A DNA stretch of 60,762 nucleotides from a virus. The translations under genes and the position numbers were made by a program. Every line of letters begins with the position of its first letter. Position 1 is the first letter of the stretch. The notes under the pieces are model-generated. The model ran no database searches. It was not told where the DNA came from and saw only the letters and a list, made by a program, of their open reading frames with translations. This document shows positions 30,212-39,891 of the stretch, piece by piece. The stretch covers positions 1-60,762 of the IMG/VR virus record IMGVR_UViG_3300043410_001129; one strand, written 5' to 3'.

Positions 30212-33200
30212 GACCCGCTGAAGCCACCACCGAAGCCACCACCAAATCCACCACCGAAGCCGCCTCCCTTCGCGTTCATGCGATTGGAGGCGCTACTGTT
30301 TGCGCGTTCCCCCGCCACATAGTTCGTGACGTTCTCGCGGAAGGGCTTCACCTGACCGGCGAACGGGACACGAGAGGCCACGTCACGGACTGCTGAGCGT
30401 TCGCGGTAGTTGGTCCCGTCTTCACCAATCAGGGCATGTTCGATGCCGCCAGCCGTCTCGAAGGCAGACTGGGCGAGACCCCATGTCGGGCCAAGCACGA
30501 AGGACGCTGCGCGGTTCATGCCATACTGGCCGTTGTCGAGAGACTCGCCGACCTGGAAGAGCATGTCGGAGAACAGGCCGAAGCCGCCCATGGACATGAA
30601 GCCGTCGATATACCAGCCGAGGAAGGTGTCGAGGTCGACGTTCGTGCCCATGACGTTGACGGTTCCGGGCGTCTTGCCCTTGAAGCCAAACTGCTCGGCG
30701 ATCTTCTGGTAGGAGCGGACGCGAGGTGCGAACTCGCCCGTTCCCTTCTCGTCACCACCACGACCCTGGATCACGTCCTTCATGTAGATGGCGCCCATGC
30801 CGGAGCCAGCTCCGAGGGAGAGCATCATCGCGAGCGGTGCGACGTTGCCTTCCTTGGCTTCCTTCAGAACCGTGCCACCAAGTTTGGACATCATCAGGGG
30901 GAACGACTTCAGCTGCCAGGCGAGCATACCCCACGGAGTCTGCGCCCAGACTGGGACGTCGTTCGGGTTCGGCGTGAAGATCGACTCGTTGGCGAACTTG
31001 ATGATCGCCGCACGGACGTCGTCGTTGTGCTGGACCTGCGTCAGATCGCCGAACGACTTGGCAGGATCGGTCGCGTAGTCACCGAGGCCGTAGTGATCCA
31101 GGAAGCGCTTGGCCTGCCGGAAGCTACGGTTCTGGGAGACCGAGTCTGCGCGGTAGTTCTGCTGCGCCTTCTCGATCATTGCCTGCATCGCGTAGTAGCC
31201 GTGGATGCCAGCGATCTCGCGCTGCATGTTGGTCCATGGGGTCAGAAGCGATGCGTTGAAGAACGCATTGGTGCGGCGACCGTCGAACACACCAGCGGCC
31301 TGGCCACCGTAGAGGGAGGCGTAGCGCTCGTGGATCAGGTTCTCGATGGTGACGCCAATGTTGCGGATGGCGTCCCGGTAGGTTGGGTCGGTCGCGTAAG
31401 ACTTCAGCGCCTTGTAGGTCGCCTTCATCGAGCCGGAGCGGATCGCGGGCATGGACAAGTCCGAGATCGAGGTCAGCACGGTGAAGGGCAGGAGGGTTGC
31501 GCTGTTGAAGTTGCGCAGACCACGGCTCACCGCATAGGCGCCTTCCTGACCAACGCCGGTGTAGACCCGCTTGTTCTGGATGGCGCGGAAGGTGGCCTGC
31601 ATGTGGTCGAGTTCCGAGCGGGTGATGCCGTTCGGCATGTCTGCCATAGCCTGAGCGATGGCCATTGCCCGCTTCTCGAAGGTCTTGCCGCCGTCGACGT
31701 CGGTGATGCCGGACTGCTTTCGGACAGACATGATCGCGTCGAAGGCGTCCTGTGCGGTGCCGCCTTCTGCCAGACGCTTGCGAGCTGCATTGATGGCTGT
31801 GCCTGCCTGCATCTCGTTCATGGGGATCATGACCGTTTCATGCGTGATCTCGCGCATCACCTCGTTCTCTGGGCCAATGGCCTTCGAGGTGTTGGTCAGG
31901 ATTTTCCGGGTGTTGAGCAGGGTCCGACCAGCCGAGTCGCCGAAGGTGGCGACCTGGACGTAGTCGTAATAGCCGTGGTTGTTGTGACCGAACTGCTTGG
32001 CGAAGGCGATGCGCTTCTCGGCAGTGTCGGCATACTTGGTCACGATGGCCGTGATGTCGCTGTTCAGGAACGGCTCCAACTCGCGCAGAGCTTCGCGATC
32101 ACGATCAAGGCGGATCATGCGGCTCATTTCGTGATCCATGACGGGGGCACGAGAGCCACCGGCAACAGGTGCGTGAACGACGCCGTCGTCATCGGTCAGG
32201 CGGGCAAACACCTTCTCGGCGCGGGACACGGCTTCTGCACGAGAGAGAGGCTCGCGCATCTCGTCTTTCAGGGCGTCACGCTGGAAGTGATTGGCCAGAC
32301 CTTCGATGACACCAGACGGATTGCGGTGCATCGCTTCCACGTCCCAGTGCTGCGGGAAATAGTCGCCGATGGTGCCGACGCGGATGTTGGCGTCGTTCAA
32401 GAGGCGCTCGCGATAGTGGCTGAAGAAGCCCTTGAGTGCTTCTGCGGCCTGCTGTTCCTCGGGGGCCAAGCGGCGGATGGCTTCGTCGCCACGACGCAGG
32501 GCAGAGGCGATGCGCTTGTGGGAGTCTGGCGTGATGTGCTGCTGGTGCGTGATGCCGACGGTGAGGTCTGACACCTTGCGGAGCCAATCACCCAGTGCGC
32601 CCTTGGCGTCTGGCAGATTGTGGAGCTGCTGGACGATGGGGTTCAGGTGCTTCGAGGTGTCAGCGTGGTGGCGCTCGTAGTAGCCGGTGCCATGCTCGGG
32701 TGCGATCCAGTCGGCGAGCCAACGGGCGCCAGCGAACTCGCGCAGACGATCTGAGTTGGAGCGCAGTTGCACGGGAGCCGAGAACTCCTTGAGACCTTCG
32801 GCTGCCTTCACGTCCTTGCGGGCGATCTTGCGCAGGAGGTCTGCCATCTTGGAGGAGCCACCGCCTGCCTCGACCCACGAGGACATGACGTTGCCAAAGC
32901 GACTGGCGCTGAAGGGTTCGTCGCTGTTCATGGCAGCGTCGAACAAGGCGCCGTTCAACGACATCTTGGGAGTGTCGCCGTTCGGGATCACAGACTTGTA
33001 GAAGCCATCCGAGGAGCGGCTGTATTCCGTGGCCTCGAGCATGTGCTTGACCTGGGCCGGGGTCTCGAAGGCGACGATGATGTCATGCGGAACACCAGCG
33101 CCGTTGATCGGGTGGGTGTCCGTGGTGCGCAGACCGTCATAGCCAAGTTCACGCAGGAGGTCGGTGATCATGTCCTCTGCGGTCTTGGTGTAGGTGATCT

Positions 33201-36200
33201 CGCCGCCATACATGCGGTTGCCGACGCCGGTGACGTCCGAGATTTCCTGGATGAGCGCATCATAGAGCTGGAGGCCAGTCGTTCTGACGAAGCCGTTCTC
33301 GTCGATGTCGCCCATGATCGAGCGTTCGAAGCCGGGATCGGTCCAGCCCTTCTCGACCATCTTGTCGATCAGCTGCTGGATGTGGTGATCAGCCAGGCCG
33401 TCCACGTCCTGGTGGCCGATGATGTGGTCGGTTCCAGTGCGGAAGTCGAAGACCTTCTCGGCGTTCATCGAGATCGGGAAGGTGCGGGAGTCGAGCTTGT
33501 ATTTGCCGAGGTCCGCGTTGAGGCGGGCGTATTCGGACTCGAGTTCCTTCACCTGCTTCTTGACCCAGGTGGTCTCAGCCTTGTTGACGAGGCCAGTGCC
33601 GATGTCGACAGACTTCATTCCCTTGGACTGCTCGAGCCAACCGGCCATGTCGCTCAGCTGAGAGACGATGTCGTCGCGCTGACGCATCATCGACTTCACG
33701 TTGGCCAGCTCGTTGTCGCTGAGTTTCAGCGAGCGCAGCTCGAAGTCGAGGTTGCGTGAAGCCGTGCTGGTGCCCTGACGGGCGAACTCGATGGCGTGCT
33801 TGAACGACTCAGTGGTGTAGAAGCCGTATCCGAAAGAGCCAGCTCCGTTGGGGGTGAACATCACGACGGTCTCACCGTCGCGCATCAGACCGCCAGCGGG
33901 TGTGCCGTGCCAGAGCTGAATGATCTCACCGTCCTGAGTGTAGAAGGAGTGGTGGTTCTTCAGACGAGCGAGCTGCTCGGGGTCCATCTGGCGCAGGACT
34001 TTGCGCAGGTCTGTCTCCAGGCTCATCATCGGAGCGCCGGAGAGGATCGACTCGAGGCCAATGTCACGGGTTGCGCTGGTGGTGCGACCGAACATGTCGC
34101 CATACCAAGTGAGCTGGCGCATCACCTGGCGCATGTCCTTGTTGCCGATCAGGCGGTTGAACAGGTAGGCGAGGGCTTCCTTGACATTGTCGAAGATGCG
34201 CTCGATGCCAGTCTTCAGGCGGATACCTTCGAGGGAGCCTGAGACGTGCAGTTCCATCAGGTCGCCACGGGCAACGCGCTCGGCCAGGTGCATCGCGATG
34301 GACTGGGCGATGTATTCCTCGGCCTGCTTTTCGAAGGAGAGGTCGGCGTATTCATTGCGCACCGTTGCGGCGATCTTGTCCTTCGCGATGGCGAAGGCGT
34401 CGACCATGATCTTGCGATCCTCTTCGGACAGCATCGTGCGGGAGAGCAAGTGACCGGCCTCGTGGACCACGTCGAACGGATTGGCGTTCTCACGCAGACC
34501 GATGGCCAGGCGACGGACGGTCGAACGCAGTTCCTTGAAGACCGGATCGCTCAGGTCTGCGAACACGGCGTTGGCGTTCGCGGGGATTTCCTTGCCTGCC
34601 ATCTTGTAGAGCGTGCCGATGGGCAGAACTTCCGCTTCGCCGACGTGCATCTTCGCTTCGTCGTTCAGCAGGTTCAGGACGCGGTAGGCCAAGGTGCGGG
34701 CGTTGCGCTCGACCTCGGGGTTGTTGTGGTTGATCGGGCGGAGCAGCGCCTTCCACGACTCGGGTGCGTTGGCGGGGATGCCAACTTCGAGAGTCGTGCC
34801 GTCGCGGTGCGTGATTTCTGTTTCGACTGCCTTGCCAATGCGGGACTCGTAGAGGTCCAGCAGGGAGCCAAGGTCGCGGCGCTGGGAGAGTGCGGCTGAA
34901 TAGAGGTCAGCCTGCGCACGATCTGCGGATGCGATTGCCTTGTGCAGACGCGAACGCAGCTCTGCGTCGGGCAGGGCTGCGGTCTCGGGGTCGATCTTGA
35001 CGTTCGGGGTTTCGAACTTGGCGCGATAGCGGTCGGCCAGCTCGTTGGCCAGCTCGATGCCACGCACCGTGCTGGGGCCTTCCTGACGGAACTGCGCCAG
35101 GAGGTCCATGCCGGAGAGCTTGGCAGGAGACATACTGTCGACAGCGGTCGCACGCTTAGCGCCAGACTCGGCACGCGAGACAGTGCGTTCTGCCTTCTCC
35201 TTGGGAGTGGCAGGCTTGTTGACGGCGCGTTCGGCGAGGACGTCCGCCTTGGCCTGTTCGGTCTTTGCAGCGCGGCGTGCCTTGTCGAGGCCAGCGTAGC
35301 GGCGAGACGCTTCACTGCCTGTGCGCTCTGGCATAAGCGGGTTCTTCGGCAGGATTTTGTAACCAGTCTGACGCTGATAGGCGCTCTCGAGCAGGTTGAT
35401 GTAATCAGCGTAGGCGTTCGAGAGTTTGTTGCCGACGCGGTAGGCTTCCATCATGAACTCTGGATTATCGAGTCCGCCCGCTGCGATGTGGGTCATGTCG
35501 ATAATCTGCATCCCGGAGATGCGGGACTCGGCCTGAGCAGTGATGGGGTCAGTGATCAGGTTGCCAAGCTCCATGTCGCGGTATTGCTCGGCGATCAGCT
35601 TGTCGAGTTCGGTCTCGGCGGCACCGGTCTTGTAGGCTTGGTAGAACTCGTGGGCCTCGCGGATCGCGGTGCGGATTTGGCGCAAGCGGTCGGTCACGGG
35701 TTCGTGGCCAGCTGCACGCGGGAAGAGCCAACTCGTGTTGTTGTATTTGGTGAGGACGAACATGAGCTGCTGCGCGTCGTTGATCGCCTCGAGGGCGGCA
35801 ACGGGGTCGGCAGAGTTCAGGCCACGGTCGAGTTCCTCGGCACGCTGAGCGACACGGCGCATCTGGCCTTGGGTCAGCTCGGCGTTCTTCAGCTTCTTGC
35901 CGGTGAGTCCAGCTTCACGCGGCTGGATGTAATCAACGGCCCAGCGGTTAGCGATGTCCTCGTCGGGGATGATCTTCTGGAAGAGGTGGACGATCTCGCC
36001 GGGGGCTTGCCACGGGTCTTTGAAAGCCTTGATGACGTTGGCGAACCGTTCAGCGATGCCACCCCAGAGGCCGGAGTGCGTGCGGAACGGAGTCACGTCC
36101 TCGCGGTCAACGAACGACATGAACAGGTTGGCGAAGAGTTCCTGTGGATTGTCGAAGACGCCTGGAACAACGTCGCGACCCTTGAGGAACTTGGAGAGTT

Positions 36201-39200
36201 TGGCCGCGTCGAACTCGCCGGTGTCCTTGTAGAACTGGCGGGTGAAGTCCAGGAAGTCTGCGCGGTCCTTGAAGGACAGTAGGTTGAAGTAGCCCCAGTG
36301 GCCAAGTTCGTGAGCGAAGACGCTGAAGGACGGGATCGACTGGACGAGCTTGCGTGCCTCGGGGTTGACGCGCATTGCGTTGGTCAGCGGGTCGTAGTTA
36401 CCCGCAAGCCCAGCCTCTGCCCCGCTACGGATGATGGGAGCGCGGTCGAAGGCCACGTTCAGACGGCGCAGAGCGTTCTCAGCTGCGGTGAAGGCGGCAG
36501 GGTTGTTGTCGAAGAGAGCCTTGAGCTGGGTGACGGCTTCCTTGCGGGACTCCATCGGGAGCAGCATCGTGTCGGGGAAGACTTCGGCCAGCTTCTGGTA
36601 GTGAGCGATGCGGGTCTCGAGGTCCGTGATGGTGGCAGGACGAGTGCCTTCCATCTGGATGAAGTCTTTCCAGAGGTCGCCATAGGTCGTGGTCTTGCCG
36701 TCGAAGTCGACGGTCTTCGACATCATGTCGTCGAGTTTGGCCGGACCTTCGATGGTGGACTTCGGCGCCTCGGTGCCGTTGGTGAACGCACGCTTTTCGG
36801 CAGCCACGTTGTTGCGGGCTTCAGCGGGGATGAAACCCTTTTCCCACTCAGCGTCGGACTTACCTTGCAGGATTTTATAGTAGTCCTCGAGGGTGCGGTC
36901 GGCACGCAGCTGGTTGGGGTTGAGCGGACGCACTTCGACGATGTCGCCCTTGGCGTTGCGACGCACGAGTGCGGGCAACTGGTTCTTGGGCAGGTCAGGT
37001 GCGGGCAGATCGGGGGTCGGAGGAAGGGTCTTACCCTTGAACTCGGCCAGCTTCTGGAGCAGGGCAGCGTTGCCACCTTCGCGCTTTGCGGCGCGAAGCG
37101 CGTCGATCTGTTCCTTGCTCAGGCCAGGAGTGGTGGACTCGGCGATTGCAGTTTCGATCTTGGCGATAGGTGCGGTCGGAGCGACGGCTTTCTTTTCGGC
37201 AGCGCGTGCTTCGGCACCGGCTGCGATGGATTTGCTCAGCTCTTCGTGCTTCGCCTTCAGGGTGTCCATCTTCTTGATGGTGCCCTTGTAGGCGTTGAAC
37301 GCATCCCTGCCGGTCTCGGAAAGGGCAGACGCTCCCTTGGGGTTGCGCATCAGCGCAATCACAGCGTCCATGGAGCCAAGTTCATTGGCGAGGATGCCGA
37401 CGTTCAGGCGGCGGAAGTTGTCGAGGGACTGGATGTCTTTCTCGTAATTGGCGAGAGTCGTCTGCTGGCCTGCGATACGGAGGCGTTCGACTTCCTGGGC
37501 AACGCCTGCGGCGCCTTCAGGTTTTGCAGCGGGCGCTTCACCAGTCTTGGCGCGTTCGGCAGAAGCCAATGCGTCGGCGATGGCCTGCGGGTCGTCCTTC
37601 AGGGAGCGGACGGCGCTGCTGGTCTGGGTAGTGTCGAACAGAGGGGCGACGCTGCGCTCAGACTTGAGGACGTCCATGCCAGGCTTGCCAAGCACGGAGG
37701 CTTGGGCCAGCTCGCCGGATGCTTTGGTGACACCGGTTTCGTGGCGCTTGACGATTTCTGAGATGGTGTCGAACAGGCTTTCGGCGAGTCTGACTTTGTC
37801 AGCTGACTCCAAGAGAGCGTCGCCGATCTTCGAAGCGAAGGTTGGGACAACCTTTTCGATCTCGGCAAGGACGGCATTTTTGGCATCGGTAGGCAGACCA
37901 GACGCCAAATCGTTCACAGTCGCACGAGCGGCCTGGAGGATGCGCGACTCGTTGTCGGCATACATCTTGAAGATGCCGTCGTTGCTGTCGGTGTTCGACG
38001 AGCGCAGGAGGTCTTCGATCAGCGCACGCTCTTCGTCGCTGGAACCAAAATGTTCGGCGACGCGGTTCGCTGTTTCTTTTGCCTGTGCGGCGTTCTTGGC
38101 TTCTTCGATTCTGGCCTTGAGTTCCTTGACGCCTTCGTCAGTGCGCCAGTCGATGCCGTCCTTCTTGAGGAGTCGGCCTGCGAGCTGCGGAGTCTGACCG
38201 GTGGCTTCCTGGTATTGCTGCCAGGTGGCGGCACGCTCTTCGTTGGTGAAGAGCTGCTTGGGAGTTTCGCCGTCGCCACGCATTGGGGTGGTGGCAGACG
38301 CGGCTTCGGTGTCGATGCCTTCGGGGGCGAGGTTCTCGCGGCGACCAGCGGCCAAGAGTTCGCTGTTACCGCCTGCCGGGACGTCGCCTTCGGTGGGGAA
38401 GCGGTCAGTGGCAGTGCGCTCTGGATCGAAGATGCCAGCCTCGGACTGGCTGTTCGGGGTGACTTCGCCGATCTTCTGCTGGCCTGCACCGACGTTCTCG
38501 CCGGGAGTGGCGAGGTCTGAGCGGGCCTGGTTGTCTTCGAGGCGAGGTGCGTTGGCGCGTTCGGAGCGTGCGCGTTCAGCGGAGGAGACAACGTCGGCGA
38601 CGGTCTGGTCGTTGGCGACAGACTGAAGGCCAAGGCTGTTGATCTGACGGTCGATCTCGAGGGCGGCGTTGCGCTGCTCGCGTGCCTTGGCGTCCTTGCC
38701 TTCGGCTGCGGCTGCGCGAGCCGCTTCTTCAGCGGCTTGCTTTTTGGCCAGCAGGTCTTCCGTCTGCTGGATGATCTGCATCTGCTCTTCGAGGACGCGC
38801 TTGCGCTCGGCAGCGATGGCTTCATCCTCGGGGTCGTGGAAGTCCTTACGGACGAAACGCTCGTCGAGGTTTTTCAGTTCGTCGTTGATGTTCTTGAGAG
38901 CTTCGGCCTGCGGCGACTGGAAGACGGAGTCTGCGCGTGCAGCCGTCTGGGCAGCAACGGTCGCTTCCTGGGCGGCCTGCTCTGCGCCAGGGAGAGTGTC
39001 CTTGACGCCAATCTTCTCGACCCACTGCGGGCCGTGCGCTTCAACGAGTGCGTCGTAAGCGGCCTTATAGGCGGCTGGGTCTTTTGCTTCGACTGCGGAT
39101 GCGAGGTCGCGACCGAGGCGGGAGCCACGCAGGGCTTCAGGGATCGCCATGGCTCCGCCGATGGTGCCACCGAGAACACCGCCGATGAGTGCGCCACCGA

Positions 39201-39816
39201 CTGCCTCGCTGAGGCTGACGCTGTCGCGCATACCGGCAGTCTTCTGGGTCTGCTGGATGGCGAGGTCTTGACCAAACTGGATGCCTGCGTTGAGGGCGGC
39301 TTCCTTGGCGGCAGTCGAGGTGATGGCGCTGACAGCTGGGCGTGCGGCGCCCTGAATGGCGGCTTCGGCGGCAACCTTGCCTGCACCAAAGCCAAGCAGG
39401 TTGACGGGGTCTGCGACGCCTGCGGCGATGTATTGCGGGATGGCAGCAGCTGCGCCGCGTCCGCCTTCTTCATAGAAGTTCGGGAGCTTTTCGTAGGCAG
39501 CGGCAATGCGGGAGTAGCGCTGAAGCTGGTCAGGCCCCATGCCAAGCACGTCTGCCAGGTCTTTACCGACCGAGATCGTGTTGGTGTTGCGCCAGGTGCG
39601 GTCACCGTAGAAGTAGTCGATGGCTTCCTGATCGGAGCCAAACGTCTTGCCGTCGCGACCGTAGTAGAAGTTCTTGATGTCGCGGATGAACCGGCCATCA
39701 CTCAGGATTTGAGTGGGAGCGAGGTGGTCAAGGTAGTTGGATTGGAGGTTCTGATTGGGGGAAGTGCTGAGCGAACCAGCGTCTTCAGCTTGCTTAATGT
39801 AATAATCGAGAGACAT
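30208..39816 (-). CDS. Giant polyvalent internal virion/ejection protein
   Basis: 3202 residues. Order of visible parts: N-terminal region (IKNFYYGRDGKTFGSDQEAI) with a Gly/Ala-rich, membrane-like stretch ~residues 205-230 (GGALIGGVLGGTIGGAMAI); long Ala/Glu-rich coiled coils (~300-1000); a zinc metallopeptidase-like motif HELGH (1169-1173) with NPQELFANLF (E1226); a second HEAGH (1785-1789) with downstream EEYIA; an ADP-ribosyltransferase-like block with LWHGTPAGG (H1970) and GYGFYTTESF; a C-terminal region with hydrophobic helices and GFG repeats. This is the layout of phage polyvalent proteins injected with DNA (LPD-type C-terminus). It closes the late operon. Confidence 0.9.
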   Translation of the reverse strand: MSLDYYIKQAEDAGSLSTSPNQNLQSNYLDHLAPTQILSDGRFIRDIKNFYYGRDGKTFGSDQEAIDYFYGDRTWRNTNTISVGKDLADVLGMGPDQLQRYSRIAAAYEKLPNFYEEGGRGAAAAIPQYIAAGVADPVNLLGFGAGKVAAEAAIQGAARPAVSAITSTAAKEAALNAGIQFGQDLAIQQTQKTAGMRDSVSLSEAVGGALIGGVLGGTIGGAMAIPEALRGSRLGRDLASAVEAKDPAAYKAAYDALVEAHGPQWVEKIGVKDTLPGAEQAAQEATVAAQTAARADSVFQSPQAEALKNINDELKNLDERFVRKDFHDPEDEAIAAERKRVLEEQMQIIQQTEDLLAKKQAAEEAARAAAAEGKDAKAREQRNAALEIDRQINSLGLQSVANDQTVADVVSSAERARSERANAPRLEDNQARSDLATPGENVGAGQQKIGEVTPNSQSEAGIFDPERTATDRFPTEGDVPAGGNSELLAAGRRENLAPEGIDTEAASATTPMRGDGETPKQLFTNEERAATWQQYQEATGQTPQLAGRLLKKDGIDWRTDEGVKELKARIEEAKNAAQAKETANRVAEHFGSSDEERALIEDLLRSSNTDSNDGIFKMYADNESRILQAARATVNDLASGLPTDAKNAVLAEIEKVVPTFASKIGDALLESADKVRLAESLFDTISEIVKRHETGVTKASGELAQASVLGKPGMDVLKSERSVAPLFDTTQTSSAVRSLKDDPQAIADALASAERAKTGEAPAAKPEGAAGVAQEVERLRIAGQQTTLANYEKDIQSLDNFRRLNVGILANELGSMDAVIALMRNPKGASALSETGRDAFNAYKGTIKKMDTLKAKHEELSKSIAAGAEARAAEKKAVAPTAPIAKIETAIAESTTPGLSKEQIDALRAAKREGGNAALLQKLAEFKGKTLPPTPDLPAPDLPKNQLPALVRRNAKGDIVEVRPLNPNQLRADRTLEDYYKILQGKSDAEWEKGFIPAEARNNVAAEKRAFTNGTEAPKSTIEGPAKLDDMMSKTVDFDGKTTTYGDLWKDFIQMEGTRPATITDLETRIAHYQKLAEVFPDTMLLPMESRKEAVTQLKALFDNNPAAFTAAENALRRLNVAFDRAPIIRSGAEAGLAGNYDPLTNAMRVNPEARKLVQSIPSFSVFAHELGHWGYFNLLSFKDRADFLDFTRQFYKDTGEFDAAKLSKFLKGRDVVPGVFDNPQELFANLFMSFVDREDVTPFRTHSGLWGGIAERFANVIKAFKDPWQAPGEIVHLFQKIIPDEDIANRWAVDYIQPREAGLTGKKLKNAELTQGQMRRVAQRAEELDRGLNSADPVAALEAINDAQQLMFVLTKYNNTSWLFPRAAGHEPVTDRLRQIRTAIREAHEFYQAYKTGAAETELDKLIAEQYRDMELGNLITDPITAQAESRISGMQIIDMTHIAAGGLDNPEFMMEAYRVGNKLSNAYADYINLLESAYQRQTGYKILPKNPLMPERTGSEASRRYAGLDKARRAAKTEQAKADVLAERAVNKPATPKEKAERTVSRAESGAKRATAVDSMSPAKLSGMDLLAQFRQEGPSTVRGIELANELADRYRAKFETPNVKIDPETAALPDAELRSRLHKAIASADRAQADLYSAALSQRRDLGSLLDLYESRIGKAVETEITHRDGTTLEVGIPANAPESWKALLRPINHNNPEVERNARTLAYRVLNLLNDEAKMHVGEAEVLPIGTLYKMAGKEIPANANAVFADLSDPVFKELRSTVRRLAIGLRENANPFDVVHEAGHLLSRTMLSEEDRKIMVDAFAIAKDKIAATVRNEYADLSFEKQAEEYIAQSIAMHLAERVARGDLMELHVSGSLEGIRLKTGIERIFDNVKEALAYLFNRLIGNKDMRQVMRQLTWYGDMFGRTTSATRDIGLESILSGAPMMSLETDLRKVLRQMDPEQLARLKNHHSFYTQDGEIIQLWHGTPAGGLMRDGETVVMFTPNGAGSFGYGFYTTESFKHAIEFARQGTSTASRNLDFELRSLKLSDNELANVKSMMRQRDDIVSQLSDMAGWLEQSKGMKSVDIGTGLVNKAETTWVKKQVKELESEYARLNADLGKYKLDSRTFPISMNAEKVFDFRTGTDHIIGHQDVDGLADHHIQQLIDKMVEKGWTDPGFERSIMGDIDENGFVRTTGLQLYDALIQEISDVTGVGNRMYGGEITYTKTAEDMITDLLRELGYDGLRTTDTHPINGAGVPHDIIVAFETPAQVKHMLEATEYSRSSDGFYKSVIPNGDTPKMSLNGALFDAAMNSDEPFSASRFGNVMSSWVEAGGGSSKMADLLRKIARKDVKAAEGLKEFSAPVQLRSNSDRLREFAGARWLADWIAPEHGTGYYERHHADTSKHLNPIVQQLHNLPDAKGALGDWLRKVSDLTVGITHQQHITPDSHKRIASALRRGDEAIRRLAPEEQQAAEALKGFFSHYRERLLNDANIRVGTIGDYFPQHWDVEAMHRNPSGVIEGLANHFQRDALKDEMREPLSRAEAVSRAEKVFARLTDDDGVVHAPVAGGSRAPVMDHEMSRMIRLDRDREALRELEPFLNSDITAIVTKYADTAEKRIAFAKQFGHNNHGYYDYVQVATFGDSAGRTLLNTRKILTNTSKAIGPENEVMREITHETVMIPMNEMQAGTAINAARKRLAEGGTAQDAFDAIMSVRKQSGITDVDGGKTFEKRAMAIAQAMADMPNGITRSELDHMQATFRAIQNKRVYTGVGQEGAYAVSRGLRNFNSATLLPFTVLTSISDLSMPAIRSGSMKATYKALKSYATDPTYRDAIRNIGVTIENLIHERYASLYGGQAAGVFDGRRTNAFFNASLLTPWTNMQREIAGIHGYYAMQAMIEKAQQNYRADSVSQNRSFRQAKRFLDHYGLGDYATDPAKSFGDLTQVQHNDDVRAAIIKFANESIFTPNPNDVPVWAQTPWGMLAWQLKSFPLMMSKLGGTVLKEAKEGNVAPLAMMLSLGAGSGMGAIYMKDVIQGRGGDEKGTGEFAPRVRSYQKIAEQFGFKGKTPGTVNVMGTNVDLDTFLGWYIDGFMSMGGFGLFSDMLFQVGESLDNGQYGMNRAASFVLGPTWGLAQSAFETAGGIEHALIGEDGTNYRERSAVRDVASRVPFAGQVKPFRENVTNYVAGERANSSASNRMNAKGGGFGGGFGGGFGGGFSGS

Positions 39817-39868
39817 TTTTCCTCACTCGCGGGAATGGCCATCCACGTCAGGCCAAAATACGAGTGGG

Positions 39869-39890
39869 AAGGGGGACGGTCGTCCCCCTT
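39869..39890 (-). other. GC hairpin between internal protein genes
   Basis: AAGGGGGACG / CGTCCCCCTT around GT, in the 75-bp gap before the giant gene; resembles the GGGGGAC...GTCCCCC stem at 51206. No U-run on either side in the minus direction, so processing or pausing is possible. Confidence 0.55.
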
Positions 39891-39891
39891 A

